A stretch of DNA of 64,000 nucleotides from Saccharobesus litoralis (lineage in GTDB: Bacteria; Pseudomonadota; Gammaproteobacteria; Enterobacterales; Alteromonadaceae): the NCBI RefSeq assembly GCF_003063625.1, contig NZ_CP026604.1:3884065-3948064 (forward strand), in the 5' to 3' direction. The position numbers and the translations under genes were made by a program. The stretch's first letter is position 1; the number at the start of each line of letters is the position of its first letter. The notes below the pieces were generated by a model that saw only the letters and a list, made by a program, of their open reading frames with translations, was not told the DNA's origin and did not search any database. Positions 52,315-61,352 of the stretch are shown here, in pieces.

Positions 52315-52466
52315 TATTAAAATCGCCGTCATACCTGAGTATTCAGGTATCCAGTGCCTTTATTAAAGTAAACTAAGCTCGCGTTTACTAAACAAAGTCA
52401 CTAGATTACCGCATTCGCAGGTTTCTTGTTCCAGACGAAACCTAAGTACCTACGTCCTGTAGGCAC
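52315..52466 (-). repeat. Right copy of the inverted repeat flanking the ssrA-parA segment
   Basis: In reverse complement this matches 49324-49460, including TACCTGAATACTCAGGTA, GTTTACTTTAATAAAGGC and GGTTTCGTCTGGAACAAGAA. The inner distance is about 2.9 kb, enclosing ssrA, the membrane protein and the ParA pair. Confidence 0.75.
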
Positions 52467-52533
52467 GGCAAAGACGAGGTAATTAGCAATACTAAGGCGC
52501 GTAAAACATATTACGCTGAATAGTTAATTTTAT

Positions 52534-53757
52534 CTAAAGGTTAATTTGCCTTACAAAATCGCCAACTTGGACATTACCGAGTAGTTGTTCAGTGGGTGAG
52601 CGTCCTACTGCTGTTTGGTGAAATACATCAGTGATCACAATGTCGTAAGGACTGATCACAAAATGCGGACGCACTATGCCTTGTTTGTCGGTAAAGCTGG
52701 CATGATGCATAACTTTGAATTTGTCGCCGACTTGCAGGCCGTTGTCTTTTCCTAAGTTTATACGAATGGAATCGGGCGCGGCCTGCAATATTTTTGCGTT
52801 GGCGGCTTGGCATTTCAGTACAGAGTCTAACTCGCCTGTCATTTTTACTATCTGTTCTTGTACGGCTTGGCCATAATCTGAATCCCAAAAACGTCGACTG
52901 GTTGGGTCAACTGTACGGCGGTTATCAAAGGGCCATTGGGCTTGCATAACGTATTCTAGGCTTTGTATTTTTTCACCTGTGTAACCGTTGTAAAGGCGCA
53001 ATTCCAGATCAAAATAGCGCTCAGCAGTCGATTTGAATAAACCATTCCAACTACTGGTGGTTGGCTCTTCTGTCATTGTCATATCACGTATGATACCCGC
53101 AACAATATATTGGCTATCGGTTTGATTAGCGACTTCTGCTAGTTCGTGTCGAGCTGAATAAACCCGATTTGTTGATTTGTTTTCAACAACATTCAAGCGG
53201 TTGTTAGCCAGCACTCTTATATCAACTTGAGTTGTGGCTGAACTTAAGCGTTTGAACAGTTTTTCAGTAAGCACTTTAGGAAACTCATAAACCGCACCGA
53301 CTTTAGCATGGCTAGCATGTTGCAACTGTACCGGTAACAACGCGACGGATTTGCGATACTGAGAGGTAAAACATTGCCGCTCATCGGCAAAAATATCGGC
53401 CCGTAGGTTAACGAAAATTTTGCCGTCTTCCACGTATTCATTAAGAATTTGTATGTCGTTTACCGAGCCGCTGGCGCGCACTTCAAAGCTATCTTGGGTG
53501 AGTAAACCATTTGTCACTTGCTGCGCACTTTGCACAGTGGCACCGGCAAATAGTAATGCGTCTTTGACAGCGGAGCGCACTGCGTCTTGTCGGGCTAATT
53601 GTGTGTTGCCGCGTTTGATATGAGCCGAGCCGGTAGACTCGTACCAAGTGGCGTAAACCTTGCTGGGTAAAGTTATGGCCAGCAGACAAGTCACTAGGCA
53701 AGCTATGTGGCTAATTGCGGTATTAATAAGCCGAAGATCAAACCTTAAATTTTGCAT
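52534..53757 (-). CDS. flgT: Flagellar assembly protein FlgT
   Basis: FlgT forms the H-ring around the basal body of sheathed or sodium-driven polar flagella in Vibrio and related marine bacteria. The 407-residue protein starts MQNLRFDLRLINTAISHIAC (53757) with a signal peptide ending near SKVYA|TW. Family landmarks are WYESTGSAHIKRGNTQLARQ, a middle TolB-like domain and a C-terminal domain with NLGKDNGLQVGDKFKVMHHA. The start at 53757 was preferred over upstream in-frame starts (53853), since those lie at or before the predicted sigma-54 start point and precede the signal peptide. It is divergent from flgO. Confidence 0.85.
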   Translation of the reverse strand: MQNLRFDLRLINTAISHIACLVTCLLAITLPSKVYATWYESTGSAHIKRGNTQLARQDAVRSAVKDALLFAGATVQSAQQVTNGLLTQDSFEVRASGSVNDIQILNEYVEDGKIFVNLRADIFADERQCFTSQYRKSVALLPVQLQHASHAKVGAVYEFPKVLTEKLFKRLSSATTQVDIRVLANNRLNVVENKSTNRVYSARHELAEVANQTDSQYIVAGIIRDMTMTEEPTTSSWNGLFKSTAERYFDLELRLYNGYTGEKIQSLEYVMQAQWPFDNRRTVDPTSRRFWDSDYGQAVQEQIVKMTGELDSVLKCQAANAKILQAAPDSIRINLGKDNGLQVGDKFKVMHHASFTDKQGIVRPHFVISPYDIVITDVFHQTAVGRSPTEQLLGNVQVGDFVRQINL

Positions 53758-53840
53758 AAATGAGCGAGCTCTTTTAGTCACTGTCAAAAAGTTGAACATA
53801 ATGGTGTTCATTACTGATATTTGTCCTGTTAATGGAAATA

Positions 53841-53858
53841 GTGCCAAATTCATGCCAA
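53841..53858 (-). promoter_or_regulatory. Candidate sigma-54 promoter for flgT
   Basis: Read on the minus strand, TTGGCATGAATTTGGCAC has GG and GC separated by ten bases, as in the -24/-12 consensus TGGCACG-N4-TTGC. It sits about 85-100 bases upstream of the chosen flgT start. Confidence 0.6.
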
Positions 53859-53899
53859 ATATCTAGGTTAGCTGCTTAATTTAATAGTAAATGGCATTA

Positions 53900-53917
53900 T
53901 TGGAACAAAATATGCTT
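53900..53917 (+). promoter_or_regulatory. Candidate sigma-54 promoter for flgO-flgP
   Basis: TTGGAACAAAATATGCTT has GG and GC ten bases apart, matching the -24/-12 spacing. In Vibrio the flgOP genes are transcribed by sigma-54 RNA polymerase with a flagellar activator, in agreement with this position 45-60 bases upstream of flgO. Confidence 0.6.
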
Positions 53918-53960
53918 ATCTGAGTTAAGAAAGCGACTTTTGCCGATACAGGACAAATTT

Positions 53961-54608
53961 ATGACGCGGTTAATTAAGTGTTGGTTTGTAACAGGCGTAG
54001 CAGCGATTTTGTCTGCCTGTACTTTTACCAATACACACAGTTATCAGATGCCTAAGCCACCCGAGCATTCGGCAGAAAATTATTATGCGGCGCCTATAAG
54101 CGAATTGTCAGTTAAAGCTTATACCTATATGTTGGCTGATGAGTTATTACTCAATTTAAGTGCTAATAAATTGGCAGGTAAAATTTTAGTCACCAATTTT
54201 GTTGATCAAAAAACACGTTTAAATAATCCAGAATCAGGCCATCCGCTAGCCAGTTTAGGTGGACAATTGGAAGAAGGCTTTGTGTATGAATTAACCAAGC
54301 GAGGGTTTGCTGTGGTCGATCACAAACTAATGGAACAGGTTAAAGTGAATGAGCAAGGCGATAAAATATGGAGCCGCAATAAAAGCGAGTTAAAAAGTCG
54401 TGTTGATGCCCGTTATATTTTATCTGGCACATTAACTGAGCATGAACGCGGTGCGGTAGTTAACGTTAAATTAATTAAATTCAGTGAGCAGCAAGTGGTA
54501 TCTGCTGCTCAAGGTTTTGTGCCTAGCAATGTGTTTTGGACAGAAGACAATATCGGGCTGCGTGATGGATTTTTACATCACAAAGGCGAGCGACGTAGGA
54601 CATATTAA
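53961..54608 (+). CDS. flgO: FlgO family outer-membrane flagellar lipoprotein
   Basis: FlgO is an outer-membrane lipoprotein needed for stable flagella in Vibrio. The 215-residue protein begins MTRLIKCWFVTGVAAILSAC, with a lipobox (LSAC; Cys at residue 20). It continues with the FlgO-type domain (LSVKAYTYMLADELLLNLSA, KILVTNFVDQK, VVDHKLMEQVKVNEQGD, ARYILSGTLTEHERG). The ATG at 53961 follows AGGACAA; a TTG at 53940 would extend the signal. Its stop overlaps the next start. Confidence 0.88.
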   Translation: MTRLIKCWFVTGVAAILSACTFTNTHSYQMPKPPEHSAENYYAAPISELSVKAYTYMLADELLLNLSANKLAGKILVTNFVDQKTRLNNPESGHPLASLGGQLEEGFVYELTKRGFAVVDHKLMEQVKVNEQGDKIWSRNKSELKSRVDARYILSGTLTEHERGAVVNVKLIKFSEQQVVSAAQGFVPSNVFWTEDNIGLRDGFLHHKGERRRTY

Positions 54609-55090
54609 TGAGGGTTTTATCGATGGTTAAAAATGCCTTTATTTTGCTGGTGCTTGCAGTGCTTTTAACCGCCTGTGAATCGTCAAGAATTAATGTCAAT
54701 AAACACAGCGAATGGCAGTATATTTTGCCTGAAGAAGATTACGTTGTAACAGCAACTGGTTATGCGCCAATTCAAACCCAGTTGGGGCAAGATAAATCCA
54801 CTAAAATGATCAAAGCGATTAAGGCTTCTAAACTGGATGCCTATCGAGAATTAACAGAAAAAGTATATGGCCATAAGTTAACCGGTGATACGCGCATTGC
54901 TGATTTAGTATTAGGCAATGAAAGTATTAAAACGTCAGTACGTGGGGTAATTAAAGGCGCGCGTATTGTTAAAACTTATCAGTTAGATGGTATATACGTG
55001 ACAGAATTAGAGCTCAATTTACGAGATATTTACCGTATAGGAGCTTTCACTAATGGACAATCAAAAGCCATTAAAGCGAGGTATTTATAA
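54608..55090 (+). CDS. flgP: FlgP family outer-membrane flagellar lipoprotein
   Basis: FlgP forms a multi-ring disc around the flagellar motor in some bacteria and is needed for motility in Vibrio. The 160-residue protein has a lipoprotein signal (ILLVLAVLLTAC, Cys at residue 23), then the LPP20-type domain with YVVTATGYAPIQTQLGQDKS, ASKLDAYRELTEKVYG and IKGARIVKTYQLDGIYVTEL. Its start codon overlaps the flgO stop and its stop overlaps the next start. Confidence 0.88.
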   Translation: MRVLSMVKNAFILLVLAVLLTACESSRINVNKHSEWQYILPEEDYVVTATGYAPIQTQLGQDKSTKMIKAIKASKLDAYRELTEKVYGHKLTGDTRIADLVLGNESIKTSVRGVIKGARIVKTYQLDGIYVTELELNLRDIYRIGAFTNGQSKAIKARYL

Positions 55091-55812
55091 TGAAAAACTT
55101 AGCTAAAACTGCGGTTGCAATGGCGGTTGCTTCCATTGTTTCAGGCTGTCAATTAACGGATCAGGTGTTTCCGATAAATAAAAATGTACAGCCTAAAAGC
55201 TTGCAGCAGATCCAAGCTGAAAACCGATTAATTCGCTCTGAAGCGTTTGCAGGCCATAAAGATGCACAGCTAATGGGGCATTGGGCGCGTGATCCTCATC
55301 AGTATTTAACTCAGTATCACAGTAATATTTCTAGTGAAGCTAATTTACGGATTAGTGATTACGTAGAAGCGCTAGCGATTAAACTGATTAAAAACATGCG
55401 TTACGTGACAGAGCAAACACCAATTGCTGTTGCGAGTTTTGTGCCTGTGGATTCAAATTTAGAAGAGACTGATTTAATCGGTCTGCATTTAGCTGAGAAT
55501 TTTTTACATGAAGCACAACAGCTGGGTTTATCGGTAATTGATTACAAATCAACCGGTACCATCCGTGTAACTGAAACGGGTGATTTTGGCTTAAGTCGTG
55601 ACATTGATGAATTACGACAATGGCACCCAATTGAATATGTTTTAATGGGAACTTACACATTAAAATCACAAGGTATTGAAGTGCATGCACGCGTGGTGGG
55701 TATTGAATCTCGCGCTGTAGTGGCGAGTGCTCAAGGCTTTATTCCTCATTCTGCAACAGAACAAATACGCCACTTTAGTAAAAAAGATGGCATTACTATT
55801 TCACAAGGTTAA
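55090..55812 (+). CDS. Second FlgO family protein
   Basis: This 240-residue protein starts directly on the flgP stop. Its N terminus MKNLAKTAVAMAVASIVSGC is a lipoprotein signal (Cys at 20). The rest resembles FlgO (ISDYVEALAIKLIKNMRYVT, IAVASFVPVDSNLEETDLIG, VIDYKSTGTIRVTETGDFGL, IEYVLMGTYTLKSQGIEVHA). Three consecutive overlapping genes flgO-flgP-flgO2 suggest fixed stoichiometry. Whether it is a true flagellar component or a diverged duplicate is not known. Confidence 0.8.
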   Translation: MKNLAKTAVAMAVASIVSGCQLTDQVFPINKNVQPKSLQQIQAENRLIRSEAFAGHKDAQLMGHWARDPHQYLTQYHSNISSEANLRISDYVEALAIKLIKNMRYVTEQTPIAVASFVPVDSNLEETDLIGLHLAENFLHEAQQLGLSVIDYKSTGTIRVTETGDFGLSRDIDELRQWHPIEYVLMGTYTLKSQGIEVHARVVGIESRAVVASAQGFIPHSATEQIRHFSKKDGITISQG

Positions 55813-55827
55813 ATAACCTAAGCAAAG

Positions 55828-55847
55828 GGTGGGGTGATTACCCCGCC
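55828..55847 (+). other. GC-rich hairpin after the flgOP genes
   Basis: GGTGGGGT and ACCCCGCC pair around GATT. No T-run follows, so terminator function is uncertain. Confidence 0.5.
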
Positions 55848-55989
55848 AAAATCCTCACCACAAGCTACAATCTTAAGTTTCATTTTTAATCTAAATCAGT
55901 TCAAGCAAAGCGTATTTTCCGGCTGTAAGTGTATAGATAGACCATTTGTATGGTTGAATATTACCAAGGTAAAAGTTGCGAATATAAAG

Positions 55990-56064
55990 CAATATTGCAG
56001 CTAGAACCTAAGCTTAGTAGCAGCTTTGCTGCTATTGTCGAAATAAATTTCGACCTACAAGGTG
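55990..56064. repeat. Dispersed REP-like sequence
   Basis: TAGTAGCAGCTTTGCTGCTA is a palindrome, followed by TTGTCGAAATAAATTTCGAC and CTACAAGG. The second part recurs at 8551-8573 and 42365-42390. Confidence 0.6.
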
Positions 56065-56139
56065 CAGGTTTTGTTGAAGTTTATTTCAACGGATCTGTGA
56101 TTTGGCGTGAGCGGTTTACCCCCATACTTCCAGAAATAA

Positions 56140-57381
56140 CTACTTTTTGTAGTACTTTTTCCTTAACGCCTCAAGCTTGGTCATAAGTACTTGTTTATCA
56201 CCGGTTCGCATAAAAGCGATAAACAGTGGGCGACTTGCCACTTCAAACTCGGGCAGGGCTTCGCGGTCAAAAAAGCCTGAATGGCCTGCTGCCGTTTTTA
56301 TATTTTTAACGATCTTTTGTGTAATGGGGTCGTAGTTCACATCCATATTTTGATAGGCCGTAAGACGAGACATGCCCTTTGCTATGGCTTTTAAGCTTTG
56401 TTTTTTTGATAAATAGGCCAACAACTTTAACGCTTTATTAGGATTTTCGGTATTACTGTTAATAATAAATACGTTAAGTGGCACACTCTCATAGCGCGGA
56501 ATATCGGCAATTTTAGGAAAGGTAAATAAGTCGAGATCTTGCCTAATTTGACTATTACTGTGGTTAGATAACAAGGCGTTACTGATAAACATCATGCCAA
56601 TTTTATTGCGTAAAAAGAAAGGAATGGATTGTTGCCAAGACATGGTTCCGTACCTTTCGTCGAAACAATTAGCTTCGATAAGTCGTTGCCAATGAGTTAA
56701 GACAGTATCGACTTTGCTGTCTAAATAACTGATGTCTCCAGCCATTAGTTTATTAAAGGTATCTAAGCCATAGGTGCGCAGGGTTAAATATTCAAACCAA
56801 GCCATGGCTGTCCATGGTGCTTTTGCCATGATATGAAATGGCGTGATCCCATCTTTTTGCATGGCTTGGCAAATAGGCAGTAGATCCTGTATGTGCTTAG
56901 GCTCATTAGCATATTGCTTGAAAAATTGCCGACGATAAAATATTTGCCAACTCGATAACGTATAAGGAATGCCAATAATACCTTGTTGATGTTGTACGTT
57001 TTGTTTTAGGTTACCAAATTGTTTGTCTAATTCATGGTGTTGCCAAAATTTGCTTAAGTCATAAATGTGGCCGGAATCGTAATAGTGTTTTAAGCGTCTT
57101 GAGGCGTGGGCTATGATAACGTCTAAAGGTTTGTTGTGTTCGTTAAACCAATTTTGTGGATTATCTAGGGTTTTCATATCGGTAAGTGAACGTCTAGCGA
57201 CTCTTAGGCCGCTTTCTCGCTCAAACTCACGAATGAGTGGGTAATACGTTGTTTGAGATTGCGGCCCCGCATTAATAGCAAAAATCACATAGTTGTCTAT
57301 GTTGGGGGAAGAAAAGCAAGGAGTCGAAAAGGCCAGCCAGAGTAGGATATTAATCGAAACAGCCAACCTTATGCGTGTCAT
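56140..57381 (-). CDS. Extracellular solute-binding protein (sugar ABC-type)
   Basis: This 413-residue protein has a signal peptide (MTRIRLAVSINILLWLAFST PCFSSPN, cleaved near residue 26) and a family-1 type periplasmic binding fold. Visible features are YPLIREFERESGLRVARRSL, SRRLKHYYDSGHIYDLSKFW, IIGIPYTLSSWQIFYRRQFF and FPKIADIPRYESVPLNVFII. It lacks ABC permease or ATPase genes nearby, so it may be an orphan receptor, possibly feeding a sensor kinase, or work with components elsewhere. Being next to sulfatases and a GH2 enzyme, it probably binds a galactan-derived oligosaccharide (inference). Confidence 0.75.
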   Translation of the reverse strand: MTRIRLAVSINILLWLAFSTPCFSSPNIDNYVIFAINAGPQSQTTYYPLIREFERESGLRVARRSLTDMKTLDNPQNWFNEHNKPLDVIIAHASRRLKHYYDSGHIYDLSKFWQHHELDKQFGNLKQNVQHQQGIIGIPYTLSSWQIFYRRQFFKQYANEPKHIQDLLPICQAMQKDGITPFHIMAKAPWTAMAWFEYLTLRTYGLDTFNKLMAGDISYLDSKVDTVLTHWQRLIEANCFDERYGTMSWQQSIPFFLRNKIGMMFISNALLSNHSNSQIRQDLDLFTFPKIADIPRYESVPLNVFIINSNTENPNKALKLLAYLSKKQSLKAIAKGMSRLTAYQNMDVNYDPITQKIVKNIKTAAGHSGFFDREALPEFEVASRPLFIAFMRTGDKQVLMTKLEALRKKYYKK

Positions 57382-57542
57382 TCTGATCCAAACTTTTATT
57401 TGTTTGTATTAAAAATTTAGCTCAGCTTGAGGTTAATACAAGTCGTAGACTTTGGAAAAACCGTTGAAAAAGAAGTTGGAAAAAGTAGAAACTAAATAGT
57501 CAATATGCAGGGCGATTAGGCGCGCCCTGCGTTATGGGGGCA

Positions 57543-59249
57543 TTAATAGGTTTTCGCTTTGCCTTTACTGCGTTTTTCTAGTTGAGAGTCAACTGTGTAG
57601 CGCACAACATGAGGAAACCCAGAACCGCGAGCTTGCTGAATAACCGGTAGCCAAGCGTTACGCATTTCAGCTAGTTTATCTTGATGTTGGCTAGAGTTGA
57701 CGAGGTTGTTTAATTCGTCAGGATCTTGAGCGATATGATAGAGCTCTTCATAAACCGCAGATTCACCTTGCAGCGGCCCTTCTACAAACTGGCGATATTG
57801 CGTAATTGCCGCATCATGATAACCGTATAAAACTTTGCTCGGTTTCATGCCCATTTGCTTAGCAATTTTCACTTTGTCATTAGCCGATAAATTGTGATTG
57901 GCATAGTAGCGAATGTACTTCCATTGATTATCTTGAATAGCATCACAGCGCGGGTTACCAAAATGGGTAGACCATAAATTTTCGGTAAATACATATTCAC
58001 GTTGAGTTTTGGTTTGATGAGTATAAAAACCGCTTAAGTCTTCACCTTGATACGATTTAGGTGCTGTTACCCCCGCATAGGACAAAATAGTCGGCGCTAC
58101 GTCAATTGATTGGACAAGCGCATCGCTAGTTTGTTGTTTTGCTGTTTGTCTTGGGTCATAAATAATTAACGGTACATGGGTGGTTTTTTCATAGCAAAGT
58201 GCTTTGCCGCCTAAGCCAAATTCACCCATAAACAAACCGTGATCAGAGGTTAAAATAATAATTGTGTTATCGTCTACCTTGTGTCTTTTAAGCTCGTCTT
58301 GCAAACGACCAACTAGTCGATCAATGCCGGTCATGGCTTGATTTTGCCGGATCAGCATTTCGGTTACATCTTCTTCTGTATCCACGTAGTTATAACCGAC
58401 TTGTCTGTCTTTTGCTCTTAGCAGATCGGCAGGCAGCTTAGGCTGTTTAATGTCTTTTTTAGCGACATAGTGTTTAGGCAGCGGGATATTTTTATCTCGG
58501 TATAAGGATTTATAAATATCATCGTCTTTGTCTCTTTGTGCCATTTCTCTGGCGCCAGCGCCATGTGGTAAGTTTAAATTAATGGATAACATAAAAGGCT
58601 GGTTTTTAGGCCGTGCATCTAAAAAGGTTTGCGCGCGTTTGAATCTGTATTCGTTGGTATCCATAAAATCGGCAATACCTTCTGACACTATTTCTAGTTG
58701 AGTGTCGTTTTCTGCTTCTTTAAAAATAGGGTGGGTGTCTTTTGAATAAAAGCGCATATGACCATGACTGGCGTACCAATAGTCAAAGCTTTTTTCCATG
58801 ATACCTGTTGCATAGCCATCTTCGCCGACAGGGACATGATTTTTACCCACCCAACCCGTGTGATAGCCCGACTGTCTTAGTAAAACTGGGTAGGATTGCA
58901 ACCAAGCTTTTTCAGCCACAGCTGTACCTGAATTAAAGTTAACTCCGTGTTTACGCTCGTATTGACTCAGCAATATCGACACGCGACTCGGTGTACAGAT
59001 TGCACTGGTAACGTGAGCATTGGTAAACAATAAGCCCTGATTGGCTAAATTATCTATGTTGGGTGTTTTGGCTATTTTATTACCGGTAACGCCCAAGTAA
59101 CCATAGGGTTGATCATCGGTTAGTACCAAAACAATATTAGGCTGTGGTTGCGCAATAGCACTGTTTGCCATTAGGTAGTAAGCCGCTATCAATAGGCTGA
59201 TTGACCCTATTCGAGTGAGTTGATTTGCCGTTTTAATTAATCTATTCAT
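57543..59249 (-). CDS. Formylglycine-dependent sulfatase (S1 family)
   Basis: Sulfatases of this family hydrolyse sulfate esters using a cysteine that is post-translationally oxidised to formylglycine. The 568-residue protein has a signal peptide (ending NSAIA|QPQ), metal-binding NIVLVLTDDQPYG and the modification motif CTPSR in TSAICTPSRVSILLSQYERK. TGWVGKNHVP and the metal site TIIILTSDHGLFMGEFGLGG follow. It is periplasmic or exported. The nearby GH2 enzyme and second sulfatase point to sulfated galactan as substrate. Confidence 0.9.
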   Translation of the reverse strand: MNRLIKTANQLTRIGSISLLIAAYYLMANSAIAQPQPNIVLVLTDDQPYGYLGVTGNKIAKTPNIDNLANQGLLFTNAHVTSAICTPSRVSILLSQYERKHGVNFNSGTAVAEKAWLQSYPVLLRQSGYHTGWVGKNHVPVGEDGYATGIMEKSFDYWYASHGHMRFYSKDTHPIFKEAENDTQLEIVSEGIADFMDTNEYRFKRAQTFLDARPKNQPFMLSINLNLPHGAGAREMAQRDKDDDIYKSLYRDKNIPLPKHYVAKKDIKQPKLPADLLRAKDRQVGYNYVDTEEDVTEMLIRQNQAMTGIDRLVGRLQDELKRHKVDDNTIIILTSDHGLFMGEFGLGGKALCYEKTTHVPLIIYDPRQTAKQQTSDALVQSIDVAPTILSYAGVTAPKSYQGEDLSGFYTHQTKTQREYVFTENLWSTHFGNPRCDAIQDNQWKYIRYYANHNLSANDKVKIAKQMGMKPSKVLYGYHDAAITQYRQFVEGPLQGESAVYEELYHIAQDPDELNNLVNSSQHQDKLAEMRNAWLPVIQQARGSGFPHVVRYTVDSQLEKRSKGKAKTY

Positions 59250-59433
59250 GCTTAATTATTTACTGATGTACTTTTCGATAGTTCAAATTTATTAGCTACA
59301 AAATATAAACTTTACATTTACACCGTTGCTAATTGATAACTGGAATTATACAATTGATTGGATATAAAAACATGATTGCAAATGTAAACTTAAGTTTAGA
59401 TTTGGTGTCATTTCGACTCGGACTGTTTATCAA

Positions 59434-61248
59434 ATGACTAAAAAACTGCTCACTACATTAATAACGGCGTTAGGCTTAGCCGCTTGTTCATCACAAGATC
59501 TACCGGTTAATAAAAGTGTCGATCTCACTAGCGATGCGCAAACTAAAAGTGTGACTAAACCCACTAACGTTGTACTGATTTTAATTGACGATTTAAGCCA
59601 TTACGGCGTTACTGCTTACGGTGCCAATAAGTTACATTCGTATGATGGCTTATTTACTAATAAAGAGTTCAGCACGCCTAACATTGACGCTTTAGCGCAA
59701 GGCGGGTTACGTGTTGATCATGCCTTTGCTTATCCAATATGCGAAAATACCCGTATTGCGTTGATGAGCGGTAAAAATAATGATCGTAATTATTTAAAAC
59801 CTAAGTCTCAGCACGCTTCGGATATTACTTTTGGTGATGCCTTTAAAAAAGCAGGCTATGCCACTGGCTTATATGGCAAGTGGAAGCAAACGCGGGGTAC
59901 TAAGGAGATCCCAGGTATGGACTATATTAGTCAATTTGGTTGGGACGATTATGCCGCATTTGATGTAGTCACCGAAGGGCAGCGTTTTATAAATCCGAAT
60001 TTAGTTATTAATGGTAAAACGGTTAACTACAATAAGCGTACGGATGTCGATCCTGAAACGGGTCGTAGATGGTATGGCCCTGATATTGTTAACCGCGCGG
60101 CGTTAAAGTTTATTGAAACCAATAAAGACAAGCCTTTCTTTTTATATTACCCGATGATCTTGGTTCACGATGACCACAAACCGACACCGGACACTAAGCC
60201 CAATTCTATTTTTGACAACTTCCCAGAAAATGCGGACTACAACAATAAGCGCGGTGACGATCGAACCTATTTTCCGGACATGATCGAATACATGGATAAA
60301 TTAATCGGTAAAGTGGTTAGCAAGCTTGAAGAGCAGGGCTTACGTGACAACACCCTTATTGTCGTAATGGGCGATAATGCCACTAAAGAAACCTTTGGTC
60401 ATATTTTACCCGATGGCACGATATATCCGGGTCGTAAAGGCGGTAATGCTGATAATGGTTTACATGTTCCTTTAGTATTAAATTACCCTGGTGTGATCCC
60501 AGCAAGTCAAGACAACACTTATCGTACTTACGATGGCTTAGTTAATTTAACCGATATTTACCCAACAATTGCTGAGGCGTCGGGTATTGAAATGCCACAG
60601 GCTGATCAGGTAGATGGCATTAGTTTTTGGCCACAAGCCAAAGGTGCCGCAGGCGAGCCACGTAAACATATATACACTTGGTTTATTGGTAATAACACTT
60701 ACGACAAAGTGGATGATGTTGGCATTATTTACGCGTTCAATAAAGACTTTAAGCGTTATGCGCCGAGCAAAGAATTTCCGACAGGCCGATTTTTTGATCT
60801 GCGTACCGATAGATTAGAGCGAGTCGGTGATAAAGTTGTTAACGGCAAATGGGGTATTAAACGTTTCAGCGGGCTGAATATTGATACGCTTACAGCTGAG
60901 CAGCGAGCGGCTTACGACGAGCTTGGTAAGGTGTTACAAGCCAATGTTTTAGCGCGTGTGACTGGTTTGACAATTAATGATCTTGACCCGCATTTAAAAG
61001 TTGGTCAAACCGTCGATTTAACGTATCAAGTCAAGCCTTATAACGCTAAACGTCAAGGCGTGATATGGCAGTCGAGTCATCCTGAAGTAGCCAGTGTTGA
61101 TAAATTTGGTCGTGTGACCGCGCATAAAGCTGGAAGCACCGAAATCACTATCTATTCGTGGGACGACGCTTATCCACTGGCCGCTAACCGTAAAAAAACT
61201 TTTTACAAAAATGGGGTTAAGGCGGTGAAACGTTTATATGTAAACTAA
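59434..61248 (+). CDS. Sulfatase-family lipoprotein with C-terminal Big_2 domain and unusual CENTR motif
   Basis: This 604-residue protein begins MTKKLLTTLITALGLAACSS (lipobox LAAC, Cys at 18). It has sulfatase features: NVVLILIDDLSHYGV, LYGKWKQTR, FFLYYPMILVHDD and TLIVVMGDNATKETFG. At the expected formylglycine motif it reads AYPICENTRIALMSG: the sequence C-E-N-T-R has asparagine in the position of the usual proline or alanine (CxPxR/CxAxR). Residues about 510-604 form a Big_2 immunoglobulin-like domain (VIWQSSHPEVASVDKFGRVT). The gene is divergent from the first sulfatase. Confidence 0.85.
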   Translation: MTKKLLTTLITALGLAACSSQDLPVNKSVDLTSDAQTKSVTKPTNVVLILIDDLSHYGVTAYGANKLHSYDGLFTNKEFSTPNIDALAQGGLRVDHAFAYPICENTRIALMSGKNNDRNYLKPKSQHASDITFGDAFKKAGYATGLYGKWKQTRGTKEIPGMDYISQFGWDDYAAFDVVTEGQRFINPNLVINGKTVNYNKRTDVDPETGRRWYGPDIVNRAALKFIETNKDKPFFLYYPMILVHDDHKPTPDTKPNSIFDNFPENADYNNKRGDDRTYFPDMIEYMDKLIGKVVSKLEEQGLRDNTLIVVMGDNATKETFGHILPDGTIYPGRKGGNADNGLHVPLVLNYPGVIPASQDNTYRTYDGLVNLTDIYPTIAEASGIEMPQADQVDGISFWPQAKGAAGEPRKHIYTWFIGNNTYDKVDDVGIIYAFNKDFKRYAPSKEFPTGRFFDLRTDRLERVGDKVVNGKWGIKRFSGLNIDTLTAEQRAAYDELGKVLQANVLARVTGLTINDLDPHLKVGQTVDLTYQVKPYNAKRQGVIWQSSHPEVASVDKFGRVTAHKAGSTEITIYSWDDAYPLAANRKKTFYKNGVKAVKRLYVN

Positions 61249-61324
61249 TTTAAAACATGTAAAGATGTGTTTATAAAATTGATTTATCAAATATAAAAAT
61301 AATAATTCAAGTTGAGATAGATAT

Positions 61325-61350
61325 AGGAGGCTAATGCCTCCTTTATTTTA
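61325..61350 (+). terminator. Terminator after the second sulfatase gene
   Basis: AGGAGGC and GCCTCCT pair around TAAT, followed by a T-rich stretch. ERIC-like copy G follows immediately. Confidence 0.8.
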
Positions 61351-61352
61351 TG

